Assembly: GCA_947179485.1 (NCBI GenBank)
Contig: OX359245.1
Location: forward strand, 43,573,067 to 43,637,066
Length of the DNA: 64,000 bases
Direction: 5' to 3'
Source: Allacma fusca
Taxonomy: Eukaryota > Arthropoda > Collembola > Symphypleona > Sminthuridae
The translations under genes and the position numbers were made by a program. The notes beneath the pieces were generated by a model, which did no database searches, was not told where the DNA came from, and saw only the letters and a list, made by a program, of their open reading frames with translations. Numbering within the stretch: position 1 is the first letter of the stretch; every line of letters starts with the position of its first letter. Shown here one piece after another: positions 1-11,035 of this stretch.

Positions 1-53
1 AATGAGGTTGTGAAATTAAAACCATTTGCACCCATTGTAACTGCCACGGTACC
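1..53 (-). pseudogene. receptor exon 3 fragment at window edge
   Basis: Reading the minus strand from 53 to 1 gives VAVTMGANGFNFTTS, which matches the VAVTMGVIGFNCT segment found in the last exon of every receptor copy in this window. Homology stops near 53, where unrelated sequence begins. The rest of the exon would lie left of the window. It could be a truncated relic or the edge of a larger gene; this window cannot tell. Confidence 0.55.
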
Positions 54-279
54 ATGTACATATGTACTTCGGAATACAGAAGGAGGCCTGACTTTTTACT
101 GGATTTATAATCTTTATTGAAACAATAGGCACTATACAAAGGAAAGTAATTTTCTGATTTTCCAGACAGAAGACTTAAAATATTTGATTCTAATTGTGAG
201 TACTGGCAAATCAAGCTTATTTAATTGTTTTCATTGAATGAGCAAAGTAAATTATGACACCTTGAACAGAATGTCGGAA

Positions 280-678
280 CTGATAATAATATTATGTGTG
301 GCAACTACATATATCTAATAAAATACAAATCGTACGAATATTTTTTATCGCACATGCTAACGATAGTACTATGAGTCACTCATAGAATATCCGAAATACT
401 AATTTATTCCAAACGGGATTACTCCTCTTAATGGACAACAAATACAAATTACATCCAACTACACATTAAAAAATTAATGAACGTTCAATTAATATTATTG
501 TGTATATACTCCGTGGACACAACGATTTATAAAATTGAAACTTATCCAGAAATATATACTATTTGAATAATTAATAATTTCTTGGTATATAAATTTACGT
601 CGAATAAGTCAAAAAAAAATTTTACAATATTTACACAAGGGTTGATATACAAACAGTATCTTGATATAATTTGAGCTT
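280..678. repeat. duplicated receptor 3' flank
   Basis: This stretch aligns by eye with about 11060-11447, the DNA just downstream of the intact receptor gene at 11448-12799. A weaker match to the first part lies near 52600-52660. It is gene-flanking DNA copied together with the receptor fragment that follows. No coding potential is seen. The stretch 54-279 holds nothing recognisable. Confidence 0.6.
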
Positions 679-905
679 TCAAAACATGAGCAAAAAATTG
701 GCCGTGGAATCAAACACAATCTCGAAGAAAGTCAAAACCATTGACCTGTCAATACAGTAGAAGGATCCGATATTGAATTTTAAAACTGGTAGCGCCTTCA
801 AGGCTGTCCGAAGCTGCTGTCCATCGCATATTCGCTCATAAAAATCCAAAATGCTACTAGATTTGTCATGTATGTCACCCACTGCTTGAAATACAACAGT
901 GAACT
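679..905 (-). pseudogene. receptor last-exon fragment
   Basis: The minus strand encodes the C-terminal third of the receptor family, from about FQAVGDIHDKSSSILDFYER to the final DSTANFLLMF and a stop. It is closest to the intact gene at 11448-12799, sharing GDIH.KSSSILD.YER, ALKFNIGSFY.IDRSMVLTFF and DSTANFLLMF. The reading frame hits stops just upstream of about 905 and homology ends there, so the first part of the exon and the other exons are missing. A short match to intron-1 DNA of other copies survives at 1380-1432, so this was once a fuller gene copy. Confidence 0.7.
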
Positions 906-1583
906 CCTTTTATCAAATGCAATTATGGAAAATATTTTCTTGTATAATGTTTGAGACAGCTGTGCCCCATTGTGCAGTTCCACTGAGCATAAATTGCATG
1001 AACTTGCGGCTAAACGGGGTTATCACGTTATATGGCATTGCTACTTGGAATTGACGAAAATGGTAAAAGTAAAAATTGAATTCAGTATGACAAAGCATGA
1101 AGTTTTTAGCAGGGGTTCCACCGTTGGTATCGCAAAGCCATAGCCGTTTAAAATTTCCAGTCTTGAATTTCGAGACAAATTGACTTCGCGCCATTCTTTA
1201 AAAAAACCCCAAAGGATTTTTCAGGTGGCAGATGTGTCTTAAAGTAGTATTCAGGGTATGAGCGAACAAGTTTTGGTGGAATTTTGAAAATTTGGAGGGG
1301 GCACCAGAAAATGTTTACTTGTTAGTGGTCAGTAACCTTTGAATCATTAAAATACTGAAATAATGATAGAAAACAGAGCTTACAGACTAGACACTAACTT
1401 ACAGAGCTTTATTGAATTTGTCACATGTGACCAGTAGAGCAAAGCCCGTAAAAGCCCGTGAGAAATTCCATTAGTTATGAATGCAGGAGCAGCGGTTGAG
1501 AATATACATAGACTTGAATGACTTGAACGAATTTCAGACGTTTGCAATTTTAGCTTTCAAACAAACTAAGGCTTGGTGTACGA
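906..1583. other. no gene; decayed receptor intron remnant
   Basis: A 93-codon open frame at 913-1194 on the minus strand matches nothing else in the window and was not accepted as a gene. The segment 1380-1432 matches intron sequence next to exon 1 in the copies at 29290-29340 and 44000-44040, so this stretch is remnant receptor-locus DNA. Confidence 0.4.
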
Positions 1584-2105
1584 TAGAGCATCACATCGTG
1601 GGATATTTTAGGCCCGTGCCCGTCTGTACGACTGTTACTAAATAACAGGCAGGTATGCAAGAAAAGTTTTCTTGCATACCTGCCTTTGTTATTTAGTAAG
1701 TTTCATTTCGCTCTTCGTTACTGTGGAAAATTCCATTTAATCTAGAAGATGAATCCTGCTAGTAGTCCAAGTATTTGTAATAAGAATCCAGAAGTTAACA
1801 TTGTAATAAATTCAAGAACGCCACCAGAAGTGCTTACCAAAGCCGAAATAGCAGCATAAGCTTTTGTATTGCATTCTTAATAAACAAGGTAGTTTAACGA
1901 CTGTATGTAAAAGTCAAGAACACCAATATTTTAAAATTCAGTTTTTTAGTATTTAAGATGTATGGTATTTGCGGGCGGGCCACGGGCTTTTTTTAGTTTT
2001 GCGGGCCGGGCCGGGCTTTTTCGTAAACATTAATTTCGGTACGGGTAAAACGTTACGAGCCACGGGCGGGCACGGGCCTAAAATATCCCATTGGGTGATG
2101 CTCTA
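1584..2105. mobile_element. GC-word inverted-repeat element with internal hairpin
   Basis: The left end begins TAGAGCATCAC and runs into a GGGATATTTTAGGCCCGTGC block. The right end, read in reverse, has the same TAGAGCATCAC start and the same block, so this is a terminal-inverted-repeat element of about 520 bp. The arms are rich in CGGGC/GCCCG words against AT-rich surroundings. No target-site duplication could be matched. A near-perfect hairpin lies inside at 1637-1697. No coding capacity. Confidence 0.6.
1637..1697. repeat. 61-nt near-perfect hairpin
   Basis: Two arms of about 29-31 nt pair almost without a loop (centre AAAAGTTTT). The only difference is two extra nucleotides in the right arm. 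It could be a nested palindromic insertion or the source of a foldback RNA; the sequence alone cannot decide. Confidence 0.75.
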
Positions 2106-2331
2106 CTCAGTACATACACCGACGTGTGCAATCAATGATTAAATTTGTGGTGTGAATGCCAAAAATATTGGAAGCCAGATAGAATCGCTCACGTAGAAGG
2201 AGTCTAAGGAGAGAAATTTATAAATGATCAGGCTTGTTCAAAAAAATTACTATGAACAAAATTCTATTAAATCAATCCAAGGGTTCATATCTGTAAGTAA
2301 TATATTACTGGCAAAGGGTAAATTATTACTC
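2106..2331. other. no feature seen
   Basis: AT-rich spacer between two GC-word elements. No open frame or repeat was recognised. Confidence 0.4.
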
Positions 2332-2341
2332 ACCTTCGACT

Positions 2342-3158
2342 AAAGCCGTGGCCCGCGGGTAAAAAATCGGGTCGGGCTTAGACCCGACCCGCCCGTGCGG
2401 GTTATGATCGGGTTTAGTGCTCTGTCATGTTGCAAGTTGCGGATCGGTCTGGGTTTTTATTGTATTTCAACGGGGTGGGTCGGGTTGTACTTTATGCACA
2501 TAGTGCGGGTTGCGGGTGTGTTCGGGCTAGACTTAAATATACTTTGGGCCCGCAAGCAACCCGCAAAACGTTTAAATTTCAATCAACTACGTTTAGGATT
2601 TTTCCAGTAGAATTATATGATTTGCGTCCATTTGAGCTCACATGATTGGACCTTTCTAACTGTTGGTTGTTACTACTCCTGTTTCTCGCTTATTGTGTTG
2701 TGGATCATCCACAACACGATTAGCGAGAAACAGGAGTACGTTTTGAAGTTGCTGCTCTGAACTCAAAAGCATGTCGAATTTCTTAGCGCAATATTTTTAC
2801 AATCAGCTAACAATTCCTGCGAAGCGATTTTCAAACATAATATGACATGGGTTAAAAATGAAACCAGCTACAGTTATTTAAATGGCTTAGAAAATATTTA
2901 TTTTTCGGCTTTTACGGTTTATACTTCTGTTTTAGACATTGTGATGGAGCGTGATAGCGTTTCAACTGTTATAGCTGGCGTCGGGCCGTGTCAACTAAAA
3001 CCCGGTGGGCTGCGGTCTGGCGCGGTCCTAAAAAATTACGGTCTGGACGGGGCGGGCCGATGTTTCAGAGGTTGAATTTCGGGTCGGGCGGGTTCGGGTT
3101 AGGTGTTTGCGGGTAATACTCGGGTTGGGTTGGGGAATGGCCTGCGGGCCACGCCTTT
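2342..3158. mobile_element. GC-word transposon with 10-bp target duplication
   Basis: Ten identical bases, ACCTTCGACT, flank the element at 2332-2341 and 3159-3168. The termini are inverted repeats starting AAAGCCGTGGCCC on the left and AAAGGCGTGGCCC on the right. The arms are built from CGGGTCGGGC-like words in both orientations. A 65-nt hairpin sits near the middle. The duplication length suits Mutator-like elements, or an 8-bp hAT duplication extended by chance. Small open frames inside follow from the GC words and are not genes. Confidence 0.75.
2674..2738. repeat. 65-nt near-perfect hairpin
   Basis: The left arm starts TACTCCTGTTTCTCGCT and pairs with AGCGAGAAACAGGAGTA on the right around the centre GGATCATCC. 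Two mismatches are visible in 32 paired positions. It resembles the hairpin at 1637-1697 in size and placement but not in sequence. Confidence 0.75.
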
Positions 3159-3168
3159 ACCTTCGACT

Positions 3169-3603
3169 CATCATTTTTCTCACTTTAGCACGAAATGAAA
3201 ACGGTTTGATCACTTTTAACCATCACCGATTATTATCTCTCACTTTATGGAATATTTATTTTCTCGTACCCCGTGTATACCTGGCAGGCGTTTATTATTA
3301 CCTAGGATTATTAAGTTTTATAATAGTTTTTTCATTACAACGGCACACTGGGGATGAAGTAATAGTCTTTGTGGCCATTTTGAATTTTGATGCAGAAATT
3401 ATTTAGTTAAAGAAGAGCCTATCAGCTTGTAGTCCTGCTGAATAGGGAAGTACATTAATGTGGTCGAAGTAGGAATTTAAACAAAATAATAAAACTTCGT
3501 CTCAAGTCAGTAATTATATAAATGATAGGAACTAAATTTTGTTTGCTTTAGCACTGTTTTTGAAATAATTCGCCCAACAACAGCATATTTAATTTACGCC
3601 CAA
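3169..3603. other. no gene seen
   Basis: AT-rich spacer downstream of the receptor fragment that follows. Part of it (3410-3600) resembles 48740-48960 and 62740-62940, the DNA next to other receptor last exons, so it is copied 3' flank. Confidence 0.4.
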
Positions 3604-4040
3604 TTACTTCAACATTAAAAAATTGATTGTGAAATCAAAAATGATTCTGAACAATGTAAAAACGATGGCCTTATCCACGAAATAAAACGAACCAATTTTC
3701 ACACTGAGCGCCGGCATGGACATCAACTGCCTCCTCATGACTTTATCCTGTGAGTACCTCAACTTCATCAATCTTACCAGGATGGAAGTATGATTATGAA
3801 GGTTCCCCAAATTGTTGAGTAAATTGGCCAGGAATACTGTGCAGTTTAAGCCGATGACCCCCATCGTAACTGCCACAATCCCAGGGAGTCAAAAGTTTGG
3901 GGAACAAAAGTTTGGCTGCACTGACCATAACGGAGAAACTATCCGTATATTCAAACATGAGAACTTGCAGAGAGCGGTAAATTTTGCATATGTTCCCAGG
4001 CTTCCTTGTAGCCCTTCGTAACGATGTACTTTCCGAGTTG
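3604..4040 (-). pseudogene. receptor last exon, frameshifted
   Basis: This is a near full-length copy of receptor exon 3. The acceptor side (minus strand TTCTAG, then CAACTCGGAG) is at about 4040 and the stop is at 3604. The N-terminal part reads SNSESTSLRRATRKPGN and the C-terminal part ends in NFLMLK. In between, near 3890-3910, about 40 bases encoding the ISFCVFCTYGAIR stretch of intact copies are replaced by a short duplicated AAAAGTTTGGGGA segment, which breaks the frame and removes part of a membrane segment. No exon 2 or 1 is found upstream before the retrotransposon at 4299. Closest relatives are the exons at 49422, 20769 and 63406. Confidence 0.75.
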
Positions 4041-4768
4041 CTAGAATAAAAATGTTTTTGAAACATAATTGTCCTTACCATACTTTTACTCCTTAATCAG
4101 TCAATTAAGGAGTAACGATTAGACATTTCCTAAATACAGTCAAGCCTCTTGGCAGACACTACTGTTATAAAGAACTGTGCTAACTAGTACTTGCCAATTT
4201 TTATTCATTATTGTTCTATATCCCTCTTACAATCATGTAGTGCATTTAAGCATAGAAGAATTTCAAAAAGAAACATCGTATCTTTGAATTAAACCATTGG
4301 AGTTCCATTAGAGCAGTGAAACGTGCCTGACGTGTTCTATGTTCGCTCTCTTATTAAGTTTAACATAGAAATATTTGCTGGTTGCCAGTGCTCTAGTCAA
4401 TATTGTTATTTAAATGTGTGTCTATTCATACAGTCCATAGCTAAAACAACTATCTGAACCGATCTTATCAAGTTGGACGGCACTCCCATATTATGTACAT
4501 TACATGTGTTAGGAAAGTTTTAAGCTCCTTAAAATAAAGCGTGTTAATACATACAATATATTTCTTAACGACCCGAATGATTATTTGCGTTGGCGTGTAA
4601 GCACGACTGAACCCTACCCTTGGACCCACTGCCCGAACCCACAAGGTCATTAGGTTGACAACCGCATTTTTTGGCAAAAAATCGCAAACGCTGGAAGTGT
4701 GGTTCGGGCCCTAAATCAGGCGAGTACACTGTTGGTTTTGTTTTTCCGGTTGTTATTAAGACGTTAGT

Positions 4769-5595
4769 ATGCCTAACTCCCGGAAGGGTATGGTAACAAA
4801 TAACATTTCTGCAAAGAATGGAGGTACTACAAATCGTAACCCTGAAATTTCAGTTCCATCCCACTCTGATGATGAACTTGAGAGCTCCAGAAGCATACTT
4901 CTTGACCTTCGTAGAGATGTAAGGGAGTCTAATTCAACTCTTTAGAAACTCACTGCGGACGTGGATAAGATGACTAAGTCTGTTGAAGCACAAGGGAACA
5001 GGATGGAAACGCTGGAACGTAAAGTTGACCTTAACCAAAGCAGGCATGAGGCGCAAATAATTCACCTTCGAAACGATCTCCTGCAACAAAAATATGCGGC
5101 AAACCTCCGAAACATAATTATATCCGGAGTTGAACTACAGAAAGGCGCTTCTCACGTGGAAATAATTGATGCTCTCGAAAAGGTTCTCAGCGTCGCAGGG
5201 GTACAATCATCCCAAATTGAAGAGGTTGAGCTGCTACCATGGGGAAAGTGTTTTGCTGTCAAAGCCAAGTTTAGTGACGTACGTACGAGCGGTATGTTAC
5301 TTAAGAATTCCTTTAAGTTAAAAGAGACTAATTTCCGTGTGAGGTCATACTTGTCAGCAGAGCAAAGAGCAGTTAGGACCCACTTGATGATAATTGGGAA
5401 GGATTTTATCGCCGACACAAAGAAGAAGTTTACAAATAAATCCTGGCGATACCTATTGTGACTAACGAAGGCGGGTCAGGAGAAAGGTACTTCGAATCAG
5501 ACGGAGTGAAAGCTGTTCGGGCAAAGAAGGAGTGGCTCCTAGCACCAAAACCGAGGAAATTTGCTAATGTCCCGGGACCTAGTCAAGCCTCCTAA
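4769..5595 (+). pseudogene. LINE ORF1 (nucleic-acid-binding protein), broken
   Basis: The frame starts at ATG 4769 and meets an in-frame TAG at 4943-4945, in a context (STL-stop-KLTADVDKMTKS) that suggests a mutated sense codon. It then stays open to 5461. The region after the stop has heptad-like spacing (KSVEAQGNRMETLERKVD), consistent with a coiled coil, followed by a domain with NIIISGVE and FAVKAKFSDVRTSG resembling LINE ORF1 RNA-binding folds. Near 5440-5455 the likely frame shifts; the other frame continues as NEGGSGERYFESDGVKAV and stops at 5593-5595, just before ORF2. ORF1 proteins coat the element RNA; here the gene has at least two lesions. Confidence 0.65.
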
Positions 5596-5598
5596 TAT

Positions 5599-8500
5599 GT
5601 GGGCCCCAACGTTAAACTAATATTTTGGAACTCTTTCGGATTCTCCACTTTCCTCAACCTTAACGACAATGACATTAGAGCTATTTATTCTAATGATATA
5701 ATTTGTGTGTATGAAACTTATGTTGAAAATTGTGCTTATACGTACCCGAAGGATCTCTCTAATTACGAATGTATTTTTGTCAAGGCACACCGTTCAAACC
5801 AGCTAGGCAGACCAAGTGGGGGTATCTCAACATTTATTTTAAAAGCAAGCTTCGTGGTGTCACTTCTGGCAGATTCTCGTTATTACTCCATTATAAATCT
5901 GACACACAAGACCTCGAATGCAAGATTCACACTCATATGCTGCTACTTCCCTCCAAAATGCGAAGCAGCTATCCTAGTAAATTTCTTTGAGCTTGTATCT
6001 GAGTATATGTGTGAGGAATTGTTAATAGTTGGAGACTTTAACTGTAGGATTGGAAACGGTAATCAGATGCCTTCGTTTTGTCAAAAGCTTGTTAACTCTA
6101 ACTTATCGTGTACTAGAAAGAGCTGTGATTATAAATGCAACACAAATGGTAGGCTTATGCTAAATTTAATTGATCAACTTGGATTGATTGTAGTAAACGG
6201 TAGAACAACTGGTGACAGTAAGGGTAATTATACATATGTAAACAGGGGGGCCAGCACAATTGACCTGTCTGGTTAATGATACTTTTGTCAGTAGAATTCG
6301 TGACTTTTATTTAAATGGTATATGTTTAAGTGATCATTTTCCTTGTACTCTTGTATTAAATCTTTGTAACGCACTCGAAATTAAATGTGTGAAAACTACC
6401 TATGTTTGTAAAGGAGATAATTTTAAGCACTTCATAGAAAAATTAAAATGTATACATGACGTAAGTAACTACGAAGACCTAGTCAATATTATTATTACGA
6501 CTGGTAAAGAATGTAATAATATAAAAGAAAATATTATGTCATACACTCCGAGGAATAAGCCATGGTTTGATGTGGAGTGTAGAGTGGCTTTGGAAAAAGT
6601 GAAAGTGGCTCAAAAATATTTCTATAAGTTTAACTCTGTACGTAGCCGTGAACTATTACTACATAATAGGAAGTTGTACAATGGTATTATTAATAGCAAA
6701 AAGAGGGCCCGCTTTAACTTGTTACAGGACAACCTAGCAAATTGCTCCAGTCCCAGACAATTCTGGAATAATTTACGTCCTTTCCGATCAAATCCTTATG
6801 CTAGTAGCGTAGTAAGTCTACGAGATTGGGAACTTTTTTACCTTAATATACTGCCAGATAGAGCTACAAGCGAAGTTATAGACATCTTTGATACAGAGGT
6901 ACCTGTTTTAGACGAGCCCTTTAGCCTCGAAGAATTGCTGAAGGTATTAAACTCCCTCCCAATCGGTAAATGCCCTAGTCCTGACAACATACCAAATGTA
7001 TTGCTGAAAAACCTCCCTGAAAATATGCTAACCCTCTTTTTACGAATATTCAACGAATCGTTTTCAACTATTATAACGCCTCATCAATGGTTCGAAATTG
7101 AATTAATTATGTTATTTAAGAAAGGCGATCGCCAACTCCCGGGAAATTATCGTGGGATAGCCCTTGTCAATACATTAACTAAAGTATTTACATCTTTGAT
7201 ATGCAGCAGACTCACTGAATGGGCCGAAAATGAAAATATACTTCCCGAATGTCAGGCAGGATTTCGTAAAAATAGGGGATGTGAAGATCAAATTTTTTCC
7301 CTAATGGCTATAGTTCAGTCAAAGCTGAGAATTAAAGGCGGGAAAATTTTTGCTCTGTTCGTTGATTTTCAGCGTGCTTTTGACAGTATACCCCATAGAA
7401 AGCTTTGGATAAAATTAAGTAATCTGGGTGTCAGCGCAAAAATAATACGTGTTCTCAAATGTATCTACAATAATGCTAGAATGAGAGTGAAAACATCAGA
7501 GGATCATACACGTTTTTTTGATATTACTCAAGGAGTTCTGCAAGGTGAGATATTAAGCCCCCTGCTCTTTGCACTCTACATTAGTGATATTGACTCATTC
7601 ATGTTATCAAATGGGTGTAATTCAGTAGGTCGAGGGAACAATCACTGTATGAATAATTTACTTCTGGCAGATGACACGGTAACACTAGCTGAGAGTAAGA
7701 TCTCACTTCAAACCAAAATTGATGCTCTAAGTCTGTACTGCCTGGTAAATGATCTTGTCATTAATTTAGGCAAAACTAAGATTATTGATTTTCGAAAAGG
7801 AGGGCGTTTGTGTAAATCGTGGAGATGGTACCTGAACGGCAATCTGATAGAGGTCGTTAAGACTTACACGTATCTTGGTATTGTATTTTCCTCATCAGGT
7901 CTATTTTATGAGGCCCTAAATGACCGTGTTAGAAAAGCTAGAGTAGCATTAGCAAGTACTTATGAATTGGGTCAAAAAGGTTTTATGTATTCATGGGCCG
8001 GCAGGGGTAACATATTTGATGCTATCTGTACCTCCACATTACTTTACGCCTCCCCAATCTGGGCTCCAGACTACTATAATACGATTGAATTGGAAAAAGT
8101 TCAAAATGAATACTTCAAACGCCTCTTACGGTTTCCCCGGTCTACAGCTCATTATATTGTAAGATTCGAAGCAGGTCGCCGTCATCTCAAGTGTCAATTA
8201 ATTTCTAACTTACTTCGCTTTTGGTTCAGAATCCTGATGATGAAAGATACTAGATTAACTAAGATATGTTATATGAGATTACTTACTCTTCACCAGTGGT
8301 CGTCATGGGTACAAAACGTTTGTTCCCGTTCCCGTTCCTGTTCCCACTGAATGGGTACTCCCCTTAAGTGTTCCCGTACCCGGACCCGTTCCCGTTATGA
8401 TGGGAACAGTATTTTAGGTACCCATATCTCATGAACTTAATAAAAATATGTACCCGGACCTGTTCCTGTTCCCGTACCCAGAATATAAAAATATTGTGGA

Positions 8501-10036
8501 CCCGTACCCGTTCCCACAGCTGGTGTTCCCGGTCCCGGGTCCGAGTGGTATTGTAATTAAATGTGGTAAAAATTATTATCAGGATTTCACTAACCATCAA
8601 ACCATTCGTTTTGCAGATAAAAAACAGACAATATGCAGGGTGGCTAAACGCTCTCCCATAGCGAAAGGTAACAGTATAATTACTGATTGTTGAATTCTTC
8701 AGGGATTATGTACCGAGTAGACCGAATATCTACACTTAAAAATGACATACTGGGAAAGGATGCAAGAATGAATGGGACATTGATGTTGCTCTTCCAATAA
8801 TAAAATTCAATACTGATGAGGGTTTCAAAATGGTAATTAATATTTTCGATTAATTGCTGGCCCAAAGATAATTATTCTGCATATACAATTTATCTGAAAA
8901 ATATAATCCAGCACGGGTTAATTTCACTTTGCTAGTTTTATTTTATAAAATTATTAACTCGAGCAATCAATTTTTGAAGGGTAAAACGTGGAGCAAAAGT
9001 ATAAATTAATAATAATTATTTTAACATTTCTTATACTAACTTGTAGAACTAATCTAGAAAATACCGCAATTGTATTGAAACAGGAGTTCTAACATTCTTA
9101 TCTTTAAGGCAAGGATATGCGTGTAGAAATTGCAGGGAAAAAGAACGGAGTGGAATATGCAAATTGAATTGTATACATAAATAAAGTATTCTCAAGTCTT
9201 CCAACATTAATTTTGAGTGCTTTCTAGAAAATGGTTAAAGTACCCACTTGATCCCGGGAATAACAGGTATGGGAACGGGATCATGTGTAGACCGTACCCG
9301 TTCCCGATGGGAACGGGAGCAAAATGAAAATCTCGGTTCCTGTTCACACTCCTGTTCCTGTTCCCAGTGGTCGGGTCCACCTGAACGTGTTCTTGTTCCT
9401 GTACCCAAACTCGTTGGGAACAAAATATTTGTTCCCGTACCCGTTCCTGTACTCGTTCCCGGGTTTTACCCGTTTCCGTGACGACCACTGCTCTTCACAG
9501 AAGAAATATGTTAAATAGCAGGTATAATTGGATTAAACATTTAGAGGATATTCTCATAATACATGGATTCGCTCATGTTTTTTGAGCAACAATGTCCAAT
9601 TACCCTCATGCAAAACGCTAAGGATATTCTAATTGATGTAAATAAGAAGTGTCATGAACTAGATTTAAACCGTATAATTAAATCCACAAACAATAGGATA
9701 TACAATTATGTGTACGGGTTCTCCTTTATTAAGGGTTATTTGCAAATGAGTCTAAGTATACAGTATAAACAAATAGTCGCTCAGGTTAGAACAGACTGCA
9801 ACCACTTAACCTACAAGCATTTAAAAATAAGGCTGGGTAATCCTAGCTGCGCGTTATGTATGGAGAAGGACGAAAATATCTCCCATATCCTTTTTCACTG
9901 TACTAGTTTAGAAAGCATACGATATAAATTTTATCATGTCACCCGGATTAAGGATTTAATTATTTTGTCGAGATTGTTGGATAGTGAGAATGTGGAACTC
10001 GTTAAACATTTTTGTTTTTTGTTGTTAAATGTATAA
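5599..10036 (+). pseudogene. LINE ORF2: endonuclease, reverse transcriptase, zinc finger; broken
   Basis: The endonuclease occupies 5599-6276 with the expected blocks: FWNS near the start, ICVYETYV (catalytic Glu), GGISTF, GDFNCRIG (Asp/Asn), and SDHFPC (Asp-His) just past a one-base frameshift at about 6255-6275. Reverse transcriptase follows from 6260, with NYRGIALVN, AGFRKNRG, FVDFQRAFDS, QGVLQGE and LLLADDTV. The catalytic box reads LADD where family members have Y/FADD. A hAT-like element splits the frame at 8293. After precise removal the frame resumes at 9499 and runs to a T6 run near 9577-9582, where one extra T shifts it. The final part (to 10036) carries a CALC...H...HC zinc-finger pattern typical of this enzyme's C-terminus. 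Confidence 0.8.
8294..9490. mobile_element. hAT-like non-autonomous element, GTTCCCG words
   Basis: The termini are CAGTGGTCGTCA on the left and its complement on the right. They are flanked by the 8-bp duplication CTCTTCAC at 8286-8293 and 9491-9498. Both features fit hAT transposition. The first 250 and last 250 bases are filled with GTTCCCGT/ACGGGAAC words in both orientations. The core (about 8545-9240) is AT-rich with no protein-coding signal. It landed in the LINE ORF2, so it is younger than the LINE. Short open frames inside the word arms are artefacts. Confidence 0.85.
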
Positions 10037-10132
10037 AGTATTATGTATTGAATGCTGTTCATGATGGGTAAGTCCCAAGTGAATAAAAAAAGCCCTAGAT
10101 TGGCTTGATTGATTGATTTGAATTAAACCATT

Positions 10133-10789
10133 AAAATCTATAACGTGTTTAAATCTTAAATATGTGACAATATTTGGTAGTGATTCTTCCGTCAAGATGC
10201 AGAAACACCTGATATCCTTGCAAAGTTTTTATAGGTTATAAACGGCTTTAATTCAATGATTTACTGGACAAAATAAAAAGATAAATTTTGAAAGCCAACT
10301 ACAAATTTCCACTGACAATGAATGGACCTCGTCATCAAGTCAGTTTCGCGAAAGCTCGGGATCTTTAAATTCCAAGAACTTTTACCATTATTGGGAAATT
10401 ACTGCTAAATTAGGGTTGTTGATTGACTTTTGGATGTTACGTCAATTCTTTAGTCAAAGTTGACTTTTTTGTCGCTAATAATACCGTATAGCAACGACGT
10501 GTAATAACTAAATTGTGTAGTTTTATGAGTATAATTTTATCCTCCGTTTGTCACTCTTTGACATATTTTGACAACTTGACAATTCGGAATTTAGCTGAGA
10601 AGACTTCATAATATTATTTACATTTTTAACTATTTACTTTTACACATTCAGTGAAACTAATGTTTTTAAAATTACTGTTCGCTGCTATTACCCAGGGGTC
10701 ACCTTCAGTAGGTCATTAAATTTTGTTTTAAATAAATTTCCGAACTATAAAAGTTTACATTGAAACATTGTACATAGGTTTACTTCAAC
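10133..10789. repeat. duplicated receptor-locus flank
   Basis: The part from about 10255-10420 resembles 36660-36840 and 50960-51140 (upstream DNA of the receptor at 50904). The part from about 10560-10780 resembles 28080-28240, the 3' flank of the receptor at 28241. No gene is seen. Confidence 0.55.
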
Positions 10790-11035
10790 ATGAAAAAATT
10801 GATTGTGGAATCAGAAACGCTCTTGAACAACGCAAAAACGAGGGTCGCTTGTTCACAAAATAGAATGAACCAAATTTGATGCTGAGTTAATTATCAGATG
10901 CCTCCTCATCATTTCTGAAGAATCTCTATATGATGGAGTATTTGAGATGAAGGTCCCCACAATGTTCAGAGCAGCGGTCAGATATTCTGCGTAGCTGTCG
11001 ACTATATCGTAATTGCTGACTATTTCTAGTTATGT
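10790..11035 (-). pseudogene. decayed receptor last-exon fragment
   Basis: The nucleotide sequence parallels 28244-28500 (C-terminal part of an intact receptor exon): AACATGAAAAAATTGATTG, AATGAACCAAATTTGATGC and GAGATGAAGGTCCCCACAAT are all recognisable. Insertions and deletions break every frame, so no usable translation remains. It was too decayed to give an open frame and was found by nucleotide similarity. Confidence 0.65.

Larger units (their letters stand above)
4299..10116 (+). mobile_element. non-LTR retrotransposon (LINE), interrupted
   Basis: The element has the two-ORF layout of CR1/Jockey-type LINEs: a coiled-coil ORF1, then an apurinic-type endonuclease, reverse transcriptase and C-terminal zinc-finger region. 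A 16-bp match (TTTGAATTAAACCATT) at 4283-4298 and 10117-10132 fits a target-site duplication. The 3' end carries a short GATT/TTGA tandem tail, as in several LINE clades. Without the 1197-bp insertion and its duplicated 8 bp, the element is about 4.6 kb. A stop codon, several frameshifts and a hAT-like insertion make it inactive. The clade is not certain. Confidence 0.8.

Noticed and set aside
913..1194. 93-codon minus-strand open frame
   Set aside because: No ATG support, no recognisable domain, no copy elsewhere; lies in decayed receptor-locus DNA.
2395..3075. Several open frames in GC-rich DNA
   Set aside because: They follow from CGGGTCGGG words within a bounded non-coding element.
1940..3150. 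GC-rich islands as signs of foreign DNA or CpG islands
   Set aside because: GC content comes from the repeated words of terminal-inverted-repeat elements with target duplications.
8364..8693. Arg/Glu- and Pro-rich open frames near 8.4-8.7 and 9.2-9.5 kb
   Set aside because: Translations of GTTCCCG words in the arms of the hAT-like element.
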